A stretch of 14,170 nt of DNA from Paracoccaceae bacterium (GTDB taxonomy: Bacteria; Pseudomonadota; Alphaproteobacteria; Rhodobacterales; Rhodobacteraceae). Below, piece after piece: positions 6,197 through 13,525 of this stretch. Below the pieces are notes generated by a model that saw nothing but the letters and a program-made list of their open reading frames with translations, searched no databases and had not been told where the DNA came from. Positions within the stretch are counted from its first letter, which is position 1. Each line of letters opens with the position of its first letter. The stretch spans positions 1 through 14,170 of the forward strand of contig JAASTF010000053.1 of assembly GCA_021767525.1 (NCBI GenBank), in the 5' to 3' direction. Both the position numbers and the translations under genes were made by a program.

Positions 6197-7933
6197 ATGG
6201 CACATCCCGACGGTATCGCGGCGCGATGGACGCGCTTTTTGCATCGCGTATATGCGCGGCTGTCCACACGTGCGCGCCCGGCCACGGGCTTTGTCAGTCA
6301 GCCCGAACCCCGCACCGTGGGCAATTTCGCCCGCGGCCGGCAGCTGATCGCGGGGAATTACCTGTTTGCCGGCTACCTGGTCGAAAGCGGCAAGACCGGG
6401 CTGTGGGATGTGGCCGCGCCGGCGCCTCGGTTCGAAGAGGAATTGCAGGGTTTTGTCTGGCTGGACGACCTGGCCGCCGTGGGCGATGCGGCGGCGCGGG
6501 CGCGGGCGCAGGATTGGTTGTGGGGCTGGATCGAAAGATATGGTCGGGGGCAGGGGCCGGGCTGGACGCCCGACCTGACCGGACGGCGGGTGATCCGCTG
6601 GATTCATCACGCGATCTTCGTGCTGCGGGGGCAAGAGCGCGACGCGTCGGACGCTTTTTACCAAAGCCTGGCGCAGCAGACGATTTTCCTGTCGCGACGC
6701 TGGGCCGCGACCACGCCGGGCCTGCCCCGGTTCGAGGCGCTGACCGGGCTGGTCTATGCCGGGCTGTCGTTGCAGGGGATGGAGCGCCACGTTGCCCCCG
6801 CAGCCCATGCGTTGGAGCGCGAGTGCCGCCGACAGGTGGACGATCAGGGCGGCATCCCGACCCGCAATCCCGAAGAATTGCTGGAGGTTTTCACGCTGTT
6901 GACCTGGGCCGCCGCCGCACTGGACGAGGCCGGCCACGCGGTGCAGCCCGAACTGCGCGCCGCGATCGAACGGATCGCGCCCACGTTGCGGACGTTGCGC
7001 CATGCCGATGGCGGGCTGGCGCGGTTTCATGGCGGTGGGCGCGGCCTGGATGGACGGCTGGATGCCGCCCTGGCCGCCAGCGGCGTCAAGAGCCGCGCGC
7101 CCGGCGGCCTGTCGATGGGGTTTGCCCGGCTCAGCGCGGGGCGCACCAGCATCATCGTCGATGCGGCCCCCCCGCCGCGCGGGCCGGCATCGCGCGACGC
7201 CCATGCCTCGACCCTGGCGTTCGAGCTGACATCGGGCCGCCGGCCGGTGGTGGTGAATTGCGGGTCGGGTGCAAGTTTCGGGCAGGAATGGCGCCGCGCG
7301 GGCCGTGCCACGGCCAGCCATTCGACCCTGTCGCTGGCCGGCTATTCCAGCGCCCGGTTGGGCGCGGGCGGGGCGCGTGGCGAGTGGCTGACCGAAGCGC
7401 CCGCAGAGGTGCCGATCGAGATCGCCCATGCCAGCGACGGGCTGCGCCTGCAGGCGGGCCATGACGGGTATGTGCGCACCCACGGGTTGACTCATGCGCG
7501 CACGCTGGACCTGACATTCGATGGCCGTGGTGTTGCGGGCGAAGACATGTTGGTGGCCCTGGACGACAAGGCGCGCGCCCAGTTCGACCGCGCGATGGAC
7601 CAGGCCAAGCTGGGCGGCATCCCCTTCGACATACGGTTTCACCTGCACCCCGAGGTCGATGCGACCGTCGACATGGGCGGCGCGGCGATCAGCCTGGCGC
7701 TGAAATCGGGCGAGCTGTGGGTGTTCCGCCATGACGCGGGCGCGCAAATGCACCTCGAGGCCAGCGTTTACCTGGAAAAAGGCCGGTTGCGGCCCCGTGC
7801 GACCAAACAAATCGTTTTATCCGCCCGCGCAATGGACTATGCGACCCGCATCCGGTGGTCGCTGGCCAAGGCGCAGGACACGCCCATCAGCATCCGCGAC
7901 GTGCACCGGGACGAGCTGGATTTGACCGAGTGA
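6197..7933 (+). CDS. Heparinase II/III-like family protein
   Basis: 578 residues with an all-helical N-terminal toroid part (about 30-290) and a C-terminal beta-rich heparinase II/III-like domain (about 315-570). The family signature is visible as HASTLAFEL (His336), a strand RRPVVVNCGSG, and ASHSTLSL (His375), equivalent to the HADxLSFxL and HNTL motifs of polysaccharide lyases. Phrases such as GFVSQPEPR and NFARGRQLIAGNYLFAG near the N-terminus are, from memory, typical of the Rhodobacterales version. There is no signal peptide, which is odd for a lyase of external polysaccharide and suggests a cytoplasmic substrate or a changed role. GAGG at 6186-6189 precedes the ATG by seven bases. purH begins 14 bases after its stop, so the two are co-transcribed. 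True activity is unknown. Confidence 0.88.
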   Translation: MAHPDGIAARWTRFLHRVYARLSTRARPATGFVSQPEPRTVGNFARGRQLIAGNYLFAGYLVESGKTGLWDVAAPAPRFEEELQGFVWLDDLAAVGDAAARARAQDWLWGWIERYGRGQGPGWTPDLTGRRVIRWIHHAIFVLRGQERDASDAFYQSLAQQTIFLSRRWAATTPGLPRFEALTGLVYAGLSLQGMERHVAPAAHALERECRRQVDDQGGIPTRNPEELLEVFTLLTWAAAALDEAGHAVQPELRAAIERIAPTLRTLRHADGGLARFHGGGRGLDGRLDAALAASGVKSRAPGGLSMGFARLSAGRTSIIVDAAPPPRGPASRDAHASTLAFELTSGRRPVVVNCGSGASFGQEWRRAGRATASHSTLSLAGYSSARLGAGGARGEWLTEAPAEVPIEIAHASDGLRLQAGHDGYVRTHGLTHARTLDLTFDGRGVAGEDMLVALDDKARAQFDRAMDQAKLGGIPFDIRFHLHPEVDATVDMGGAAISLALKSGELWVFRHDAGAQMHLEASVYLEKGRLRPRATKQIVLSARAMDYATRIRWSLAKAQDTPISIRDVHRDELDLTE

Positions 7934-7947
7934 ACCGGAGCCTGACC

Positions 7948-9540
7948 ATGACGACCGACCTGCACCCCATTCGCCGCGCGCTGCTTTCCGTATCCGACAA
8001 GACCGGGCTGATCGACCTGGCTCAGGCGCTGGCCGCGCGCGGGGTCGAGTTGCTGTCGACCGGCGGTTCGGCCAAGGCTATGCGCGACGCGGGGTTGGTG
8101 GTCAAGGACGTGGCCGATGTGACCGGCTTTCCCGAGATGATGGATGGCCGCGTGAAAACCCTGCACCCCGCGGTGCATGGCGGGCTGCTGGCGCTGCGCG
8201 ACAACGACGCGCATATGGCCGCGGCCACCGCGCACGGGATCAAGGAAATCGACCTGTTGGTGGTCAACCTCTACCCGTTCGAAGACGCGCTGGCGCGTGG
8301 CGCCGAATATGACGAGATGATCGAGAATATCGATATCGGCGGCCCGGCCATGATCCGTGCGGCGGCCAAGAACCATCGTTTCGTCAACGTGGTGGTGGAT
8401 GTCGAAGATTACGCCGCCCTGCTGGACGAGCTCGATGCCAATGACGGCCAGACCAGCTATGCGTTCCGGCAGCGGCTGGCGCAGGTGGCCTATGCTCGCA
8501 CCGGCGCTTACGATGCGGCCGTCAGCACCTGGATGGCCGATGCGATCGGGGAAACAACCCCGCGCCGCCGCGTCTTGGCCGGCACCCTGGCGCAAACCCT
8601 GCGCTATGGCGAAAACCCGCACCAGCAGGCCGCGTTCTACATCGATGGCAGCGAGCGCCCGGGCGTCGCCACCGCCCAGCAGCTGCAAGGCAAAGAGCTG
8701 TCGTATAACAACATCAACGACACTGACGCCGCGTTTGAACTGGTCAGCGAATTCCTTCCTGCCGACGGGCCGGCCTGTGCGATCATCAAGCACGCCAACC
8801 CGTGCGGCGTGGCCCGAGCCGAGACGTTGAAAGAAGCCTACACGCGCGCCTTTGACTGCGACCGCACCAGCGCGTTCGGCGGTATCGTGGCGCTGAACAC
8901 GTTTCTCGATTCTGAAACCGCCGGCGAGATCGCGCAGATCTTTACCGAGGTGGTGATCGCGCCCGGCGCCGACCAGGGCGCGCGCGACATCTTTGCCGCC
9001 AAGAAGAACCTGCGCCTGCTGATTGCACCGGGCCTGGCAAACCCCGCAGCCGGCGGCCTGGCCTATAAACAGGTGTCGGGCGGGATGCTGGTGCAGGACA
9101 AGGACAATGGCCGGATCACGGCGGACGACCTGAAGGTGGTCACCAAACGCGCCCCCAGCGACGCCGAACTGGCCGACCTGCTGTTTGCTTGGAAAGTGGC
9201 CAAGCACGTGAAATCGAACGCCATCGTCTACGTCAAGGACGGCGCCACGGTCGGAGTGGGCGCAGGGCAGATGAGCCGCGTCGACAGCTCGACCATTGCC
9301 GCGCTCAAGGCCGGGCGGATGGCGCGCGAGATCGGGTTGGACGATACGCCGGCCAAGGGCTCGGTCGTGGCGTCGGATGCGTTCTTTCCCTTTGCCGACG
9401 GCCTGCTGGCCGCGGCCGAGGCCGGTGCCACAGCGATCATTCAGCCCGGCGGCTCGATGCGCGACGACGAGGTGATCGCCGCCGCCGACGAGGCCGGCCT
9501 GGCGATGGTGTTCACGGGTATGCGCCACTTCCGCCACTAG
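7948..9540 (+). CDS. purH: Bifunctional AICAR transformylase / IMP cyclohydrolase
   Basis: Catalyses the last two steps of de novo purine synthesis: formylation of AICAR with 10-formyl-THF, then ring closure to IMP, in the cytoplasm. The 530 residues match the usual length (E. coli 529). The N-terminal IMP cyclohydrolase domain (about 1-150, MGS-like fold) shows ALLSVSDKTG, LLSTGGSAKAM, GRVKTLHP and NLYPFE. The transformylase domain (about 200-530) shows LRYGENPHQQAAFY, the catalytic Lys281-His282 in KHANPCG, SAFGGIVALN near 310, and the closing DAFFPFADG and IQPGGSMRD. ATG 7948 is chosen because CCGGAG lies seven bases upstream and the protein aligns from there. The frame is open back to 7855, but those residues lie inside the preceding gene. 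It is the second gene of the unit started by the heparinase-like gene; no purine riboswitch fits in the 14-base gap. Confidence 0.97.
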   Translation: MTTDLHPIRRALLSVSDKTGLIDLAQALAARGVELLSTGGSAKAMRDAGLVVKDVADVTGFPEMMDGRVKTLHPAVHGGLLALRDNDAHMAAATAHGIKEIDLLVVNLYPFEDALARGAEYDEMIENIDIGGPAMIRAAAKNHRFVNVVVDVEDYAALLDELDANDGQTSYAFRQRLAQVAYARTGAYDAAVSTWMADAIGETTPRRRVLAGTLAQTLRYGENPHQQAAFYIDGSERPGVATAQQLQGKELSYNNINDTDAAFELVSEFLPADGPACAIIKHANPCGVARAETLKEAYTRAFDCDRTSAFGGIVALNTFLDSETAGEIAQIFTEVVIAPGADQGARDIFAAKKNLRLLIAPGLANPAAGGLAYKQVSGGMLVQDKDNGRITADDLKVVTKRAPSDAELADLLFAWKVAKHVKSNAIVYVKDGATVGVGAGQMSRVDSSTIAALKAGRMAREIGLDDTPAKGSVVASDAFFPFADGLLAAAEAGATAIIQPGGSMRDDEVIAAADEAGLAMVFTGMRHFRH

Positions 9541-9568
9541 GCCGGGGCATGCGCCGATCATAACGAAA

Positions 9569-9589
9569 GGTGCCGGGCCAACCGGCACC
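9569..9589. other. 8-bp stem-loop between purH and lspA
   Basis: GGTGCCGG (9569-9576) and CCGGCACC (9582-9589) are perfectly complementary around a 5-base loop. No T tract follows on either strand, so a classic intrinsic terminator is doubtful. It lies 9 bases before the AGGAGA ribosome site of lspA and could be a weak terminator, a processing site or a 3' end protector for purH mRNA. Confidence 0.6.
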
Positions 9590-9610
9590 CCAATGGCAGG
9601 AGAGCGCGCC

Positions 9611-10093
9611 ATGAGACTGGTGTTCTGGGTGGCATTCTGGGTGTTTTTGGTCGATCAGGCGACCAAGTGGCTGGTCGTGCACTGGCTGGACCTGCGCACG
9701 CTGCACGAGATCGACGTGCTGCCGCCGCTGCTGAACCTGCGGATGGCGTGGAACTACGGGATCAATTTCGGGCTGCTGGGCGATCCGTCCGGCGCGACCC
9801 GCTGGGCGCTGATCGTCGTGGCGCTGGTGGTGTCGGGCGGCGTGATCTGGTGGGTGCGCCACGACCCGCCGGGGCGCTGGGGCTATATCTCGGCCGGGTT
9901 GATGGTGGGCGGCGCCCTGGGCAACGTGGTGGACCGTCTGCTTTACGGCGCGGTGGCCGATTTCCTGAACATGTCCTGCTGTGGCTTTGAAAACCCCTAT
10001 GCCTTCAACGTGGCGGATATCGCCGTCTTTGCCGGTGCGCTTGGCCTGATCCTGTTCACCGGGCACAGCGACAAGGCCCAAAAGGCCCCGTGA
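9611..10093 (+). CDS. lspA: Lipoprotein signal peptidase (signal peptidase II)
   Basis: An inner-membrane aspartic protease that removes signal peptides from prolipoproteins after diacylglyceryl transfer. 160 residues with four hydrophobic segments: about 1-18, 55-75, 82-105 and 134-150. The catalytic pair is Asp108 in GNVVDRLLYG and Asp136 in FNVADIAV, equivalent to Asp114/Asp141 of E. coli. The conserved DQATKW of the first segment and NYGINFGLL are also present. Start 9611 is preferred to the in-frame ATG at 9593 because AGGAGA at 9598-9603 is correctly spaced and the protein then begins directly with the first membrane helix. Two lipoprotein genes in this window (1580 and 10144) encode its expected substrates. 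The latter follows by 50 bases and may share its transcript. Confidence 0.95.
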   Translation: MRLVFWVAFWVFLVDQATKWLVVHWLDLRTLHEIDVLPPLLNLRMAWNYGINFGLLGDPSGATRWALIVVALVVSGGVIWWVRHDPPGRWGYISAGLMVGGALGNVVDRLLYGAVADFLNMSCCGFENPYAFNVADIAVFAGALGLILFTGHSDKAQKAP

Positions 10094-10143
10094 CGGCGGC
10101 GGCGTAATCGGTTAAAGCTGGGCCAGAGAAACGGAGAGCGACA

Positions 10144-10677
10144 ATGCGGATCACGCGCGCAACGATGGGATTGGTGCTGATTTTGGCCGCGGCCGGCTGT
10201 GCCAGGGGCGATCGTGAGATCGACCTGCGTCAGTTGCGGTCGTCCGATAACGGCCCCGATGAATTCTCTGTTCTGCCCAGCAAACCGTTGCAGGCGCCCG
10301 ACAGCTACAGCAGCCTGCCGGTGCCCAATCCCGACGGCCGCAACCTTGTGGATCAGAACCCGCGCGCCGATGCGGTGGCCAGCCTTGGCGGTCGCCCCGA
10401 GGCGCTGGACGCCACCGGCGTGCCCGCTGGCGACACCGCCCTTGTGCGCCACACGGCGCGTGGCGGCGTGCCGGGCAATATCCGCGAAACCCTGGCCGAA
10501 GAGGACGAGGATTTCCGCCAGCGCCGTGGCCGGTTCCAGCGGCTGCGGATCTTCATCAAGAACAAGTACAACTCGGTCTACGAGCCGCAAACGCTGAATT
10601 CCGTGCGCACCAACCAGGCCTATCGCCGCGTGGGCGTGCCGACGCCGTCGGTTCCGCCGACAGGCCCGCGCCGGTAA
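10144..10677 (+). CDS. DUF3035 lipoprotein, probable BamF-type subunit of the outer-membrane assembly machine
   Basis: 177 residues. An N-terminal signal ends in a lipobox AAGC with Cys19 and Ala at +2, predicting an outer-membrane lipoprotein facing the periplasm. The segment GPDEFSVLPSKPLQAP (about 37-52) is the hallmark I recall for DUF3035, a family assigned to the alphaproteobacterial BamF subunit of the beta-barrel assembly complex. That equivalence is from memory. The middle is polar and Gly/Asp-rich, probably flexible; an Arg-rich segment (about 124-140, RQRRGRFQRLRIF) and a Pro-rich tail follow. ACGGAG at 10131-10136 gives the start. It lies directly after lspA, the enzyme that would mature it, and before two periplasmic peptidase subunits, so the group serves the cell envelope. 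Confidence 0.85.
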   Translation: MRITRATMGLVLILAAAGCARGDREIDLRQLRSSDNGPDEFSVLPSKPLQAPDSYSSLPVPNPDGRNLVDQNPRADAVASLGGRPEALDATGVPAGDTALVRHTARGGVPGNIRETLAEEDEDFRQRRGRFQRLRIFIKNKYNSVYEPQTLNSVRTNQAYRRVGVPTPSVPPTGPRR

Positions 10678-10705
10678 GCACGCTCACATCGGCGTCAGCG
10701 GTGCT
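10677..10705 (+). other. Bulged stem-loop after the BamF-type gene
   Basis: AGCAC (10677-10681) pairs with GTGCT (10701-10705) and GCT (10682-10684) with AGC (10697-10699), with G10700 bulged and a 12-base loop. It starts at the stop codon and is followed by TGTTGT. It could weakly terminate the lspA transcript. Confidence 0.3.
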
Positions 10706-10732
10706 TGTTGTCGCGTCATTTCGGCGTATCTT
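10705..10732 (+). promoter_or_regulatory. Candidate promoter for the M16 peptidase pair
   Basis: TTGTTG (10705-10710), 16 bases, then TATCTT (10727-10732), 28 bases before the ATG at 10761. The -10 is the same hexamer as in the candidate at 2318-2346. The match is modest and the site overlaps the edge of a stem-loop. Confidence 0.35.
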
Positions 10733-10760
10733 TCCCGTATCACCGACCGGAGGTTTGCCG

Positions 10761-12092
10761 ATGCTGCGTCTTGCCGCGTTCTGTCTTGGGCTTTTCGCCC
10801 TGGCCCTTCCTGCCACCGCGCAAGAGGATGTCACCACCTTTACCCTGGATAACGGCATGGATGTCGTCGTGATCGAAGATCACCGCGCGCCGGTTGTCGT
10901 GCACATGGTCTGGTATCGGGCGGGGTCCGCGGACGAGCCCGCCGGCGCATCCGGCGTGGCGCATTTCCTGGAACACCTGCTGTTCCGCGGCACCGAGAAC
11001 ATGGAGCCGGGCGAGTTTTCCGCCACCGTGTCGCGTAACGGCGGGTCCGACAACGCCTTCACCAGCTATGACTATACCGCCTATTATCAGCGCGTCGCCG
11101 CCGACCGGCTGGGCCTGATGATGGAGATGGAGGCCGACCGGATGGTGAACCTGAAGCTCACCGAATCCGACGTGGCGATCGAACGCGACGTGATCATTGA
11201 AGAGCGCAATCAGCGCGTCGAAAACGATCCCGCCGCCCTATTCCGCGAGCAAAAGAACGCAGCGCAGTATCTGAATCACCGCTACGGTGTGCCGATCATC
11301 GGCTGGCGCCACGAGATGGAGGCGCTGGATCAGGCCAAGGCACGCGCGTTCTATGACCGCTATTACGCACCGAACAACGCCATCCTGATCGTCGCCGGCG
11401 ACGTGCAGCCCGACGAGGTGCGTGCCCTGGCCGAACAGCATTACGGGCCCATCCCCGCCAATCCCGACCTGCCGGAGCGCGCCCGCCCGCAAGAGCCGCC
11501 GCAAATGTCCGAACGCCGCATGGTGTTCCGCGACGCGCGCGTGGCGCAGCCTTATGTCAGCCGTTCCTACCTGGCGCCCGAGCGCGACAGCGGTGCGCAG
11601 GAACAGGCGGCAGCCTTGGAAATCCTGTCGGAAATCCTGGGCGGCGGCACCACCAGCGTTCTGGCCGAAAAGCTGCAATTCGAACGCCAAATCGCCGTGT
11701 TCACCGGCGCCTATTACGGCGGCACGTCGCTGGATGACACCGATTTCAGCTTTATCGTCGTGCCCGCCCCCGGCGTTACGCTGGAACAGGCCGAGGCGGC
11801 GCTGGATGAAACCCTGGCCGCGTTCCTGGAAACCGGCGTCGATGCCGAACAGCTTGACCGCATCAAGATGCAGATGCGCGCCAGCCAGATATATGCCCGC
11901 GACAATGTCGAAGCACTGGCCAACCGCTATGGCCGCGCCCTGACCCAGGGTCTGACGGTCGAAGACGTGCAGGCCTGGCCCGACATCCTGCAGGCGGTCA
12001 CGCCCGACGACGTGATGGCCGCCGCGCGCACCCTGCTGGACCGGCGCAAATCGGTCACGGGCTACCTGAAGGGCGAAGAGGTGACACAATGA
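10761..12092 (+). CDS. M16 (pitrilysin-type) zinc peptidase, catalytic subunit, periplasmic
   Basis: 443 residues including a Sec signal peptide (hydrophobic LAAFCLGLFALAL, likely cleavage after PATA, about residue 20). The inverted zinc motif HFLEH is His68-Phe-Leu-Glu71-His72. The third ligand is Glu148 in ERDVIIEE, 76 residues after the second His as in the family. The C-terminal half-domain (about 230-430) is the usual inactive duplicate. Where the family's substrate-binding Arg and Tyr should be, the sequence reads LQFERQIAVFTGAYY, so Gln and Val replace them and this subunit alone lacks a complete site. CCGGAGG at 10747-10753 fixes the start at 10761; the frame is open to 10701 but would precede the signal peptide. 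Its stop overlaps the next start by four bases (ATGA). Substrates are probably unfolded peptides in the periplasm. Confidence 0.93.
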   Translation: MLRLAAFCLGLFALALPATAQEDVTTFTLDNGMDVVVIEDHRAPVVVHMVWYRAGSADEPAGASGVAHFLEHLLFRGTENMEPGEFSATVSRNGGSDNAFTSYDYTAYYQRVAADRLGLMMEMEADRMVNLKLTESDVAIERDVIIEERNQRVENDPAALFREQKNAAQYLNHRYGVPIIGWRHEMEALDQAKARAFYDRYYAPNNAILIVAGDVQPDEVRALAEQHYGPIPANPDLPERARPQEPPQMSERRMVFRDARVAQPYVSRSYLAPERDSGAQEQAAALEILSEILGGGTTSVLAEKLQFERQIAVFTGAYYGGTSLDDTDFSFIVVPAPGVTLEQAEAALDETLAAFLETGVDAEQLDRIKMQMRASQIYARDNVEALANRYGRALTQGLTVEDVQAWPDILQAVTPDDVMAAARTLLDRRKSVTGYLKGEEVTQ

Positions 12093-13402
12093 TCCGCATT
12101 CTCTGGGCTTTCGTTCTGATCGTCGTGGCGCTGCCGGCGCGCGCCGAGGTCGAGATACAGGAAATCACCACGCCCGGCGGGATCGACGCCTGGCTGGTCG
12201 AGGAACATTCGATACCCTTCACCGCGCTGGAAATCCGCTTTCGTGGCGGCGCCTCGCTGGATGCGCCTGAAAAACAGGGCGCGACCAGCCTGATGGTTTC
12301 GCTTCTGGAAGAGGGCGCCGGCGATCTTGACGCCCGCGCATTCGCCCGCCGGTCCGAGGCGCTGGCCGCCTCGTTCAGCTATGGCATTTCCGACGACTCG
12401 GTGCGCATCTCGGCCCGGTTCCTGACGGAAAACCGCGATCAGGCCGTGGCGCTGCTGCGCGACAGCCTGGTGCGCCCTCGGTTCGACAATGATGCGATCG
12501 AGCGTGTGCGCGCACAGCTTCTGTCGTCGCTTCGCTCCGATCTGAAAGACCCGCGCGCCATCGCGTCGAAAACCTTTGACGCGATGGTGTACGGCGATCA
12601 CCCCTATGCCCGCCCGCAGGATGGCACGGTCGAAACCGTCACCGCCCTGACACGCGACGACCTGCTTGCGGCTCACCAGGGCGCGCTGGCGCGCGACCGC
12701 ATCTATGTGGGCGCCGTGGGCGACATCACGCCCGAGCAATTGTCCGCCCTGCTCGACGACCTTTTCGCCGATCTGCCAGAAACCGGCGCCCCGCTGCCAG
12801 GCCCCGCGCAGATCAAGCTCGACGGCAGCACCCAGGTCGAACCCTTCGCCACACCGCAATCCGTCGCCATATTCGGCCAGCCGGGGATCGACCGCGACGA
12901 TCCCGATTTCTTCGCCGCCTTCATCCTCGATCACATCCTGGGCGGGGGGTCCTTCGAAAGCCGCCTGATGCAGGAAGTGCGCGAAAAGCGCGGCCTGACC
13001 TATGGCGTCTATTCCTACCTGGTCGACAAGGACCAGGCGCAGCTTTGGCAGGGGTCTGTCGCCTCGGCCAATGACCGCGTGGCCGAGGCGGTCCAGGTCA
13101 TCCGCGAAGAATGGGCCAAGCTGCGCGATAACGGCGTGACCGAACAGGAATTGCAGGATGCGAAAACCTATCTGACCGGCGCATACCCGCTGCGTTTCGA
13201 CGGCAATGGCCCGATCGCCAACATCATCGTCGCCATGCAGATGGAGGGGCTGCCGATCGATTACATCGCCACCCGCAACGACCAGGTGAACGCCGTCACG
13301 CTCGAACAGATCAACCGCGTCGCGTCCGAACTGCTCGACCCCGACGCGCTGACCTTCGTCGTGGTGGGCCAGCCCGAGGGGCTGGGGCAAGCCGCCAACT
13401 GA
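12089..13402 (+). CDS. M16 peptidase-like subunit lacking the zinc site, periplasmic
   Basis: 437 residues with a signal peptide (IRILWAFVLIVVAL, likely cleavage after ARA near residue 19). It is an M16 homologue. At the position of HxxEH it has Ser67-Leu-Met-Val70-Ser71, so all three zinc/catalytic residues of the motif are gone. The C-terminal domain keeps Arg298 and Tyr305 in REKRGLTYGVYSY, the pair that binds substrate in active M16 enzymes. This is the layout of known two-subunit M16 peptidases such as the Sphingomonas sp. A1 heterodimer and the mitochondrial processing peptidase. The product is therefore predicted to pair with the preceding gene's product. The ATGA overlap points to translational coupling and equal dosage. 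The gene ends at the convergent hairpin region. Confidence 0.92.
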   Translation: MIRILWAFVLIVVALPARAEVEIQEITTPGGIDAWLVEEHSIPFTALEIRFRGGASLDAPEKQGATSLMVSLLEEGAGDLDARAFARRSEALAASFSYGISDDSVRISARFLTENRDQAVALLRDSLVRPRFDNDAIERVRAQLLSSLRSDLKDPRAIASKTFDAMVYGDHPYARPQDGTVETVTALTRDDLLAAHQGALARDRIYVGAVGDITPEQLSALLDDLFADLPETGAPLPGPAQIKLDGSTQVEPFATPQSVAIFGQPGIDRDDPDFFAAFILDHILGGGSFESRLMQEVREKRGLTYGVYSYLVDKDQAQLWQGSVASANDRVAEAVQVIREEWAKLRDNGVTEQELQDAKTYLTGAYPLRFDGNGPIANIIVAMQMEGLPIDYIATRNDQVNAVTLEQINRVASELLDPDALTFVVVGQPEGLGQAAN

Positions 13403-13419
13403 TCTTCATCTTGCCAGGA

Positions 13420-13453
13420 AAACTCCGGGGAGTTTGAGGGGCAGAGCCCCTCA
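13420..13453 (-). repeat. Intergenic hairpin element, copy 2
   Basis: On the - strand: GAGGGGC (13452-13446) and GCCCCTC (13442-13436) form a 7-bp stem, with an extra T/A pair at 13453/13435. Directly after comes AAACTC (13435-13430), loop CCCG, and GAGTTT (13425-13420), then TTCC. The stretch CTCCCCGGAGTTTT parallels the tail of the element at 6078-6092. Further on, the - strand reads AAGATGAAG up to the stop of the M16 gene. It lies between convergent genes and may act as a terminator for both. Confidence 0.65.
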
Positions 13454-13460
13454 TCCCCGA

Positions 13461-13476
13461 GGGCCCGCAAGGGCCC
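13461..13476. other. GGGCCC stem-loop in the convergent gap
   Basis: GGGCCC (13461-13466) and GGGCCC (13471-13476) pair across GCAA, which on the + strand RNA is a GNRA-type tetraloop. It is one of four hairpins between the convergent M16 and ligase genes. Confidence 0.5.
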
Positions 13477-13488
13477 GAGACACAAGGC

Positions 13489-13505
13489 GTGCGCCTCAGG
13501 CGCAC
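13489..13505. terminator. Candidate hairpin terminator of the ligase gene
   Basis: GTGCGCC (13489-13495) and GGCGCAC (13499-13505) are perfectly complementary around TCA. It lies 20 bases beyond the stop of the - strand ligase gene. The - strand continues GCCTTGTGT, only a weak T-rich tail, so termination is a guess from position. Confidence 0.4.
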
Positions 13506-13525
13506 TCTATCGGATCACGCCCCGC

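Noticed and set aside
5801..7810. 669-codon open frame on the - strand across the fadH end, the intergenic element and the heparinase-like gene
   Set aside because: It crosses a promoter and hairpin region and is lacking in family motifs. The + strand genes explain the sequence.
7934..7947. Possible purine riboswitch ahead of purH
   Set aside because: Only 14 bases separate the genes, enough for a ribosome site and nothing more.
7837..9612. 591-codon open frame on the - strand opposite purH
   Set aside because: Antisense shadow of a high-GC gene. The + strand has all PurH motifs at the normal length.
12062..13390. 442-codon open frame on the - strand opposite the second M16 gene
   Set aside because: Shadow frame with no family motif. 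The + strand is an M16 homologue coupled to its partner.
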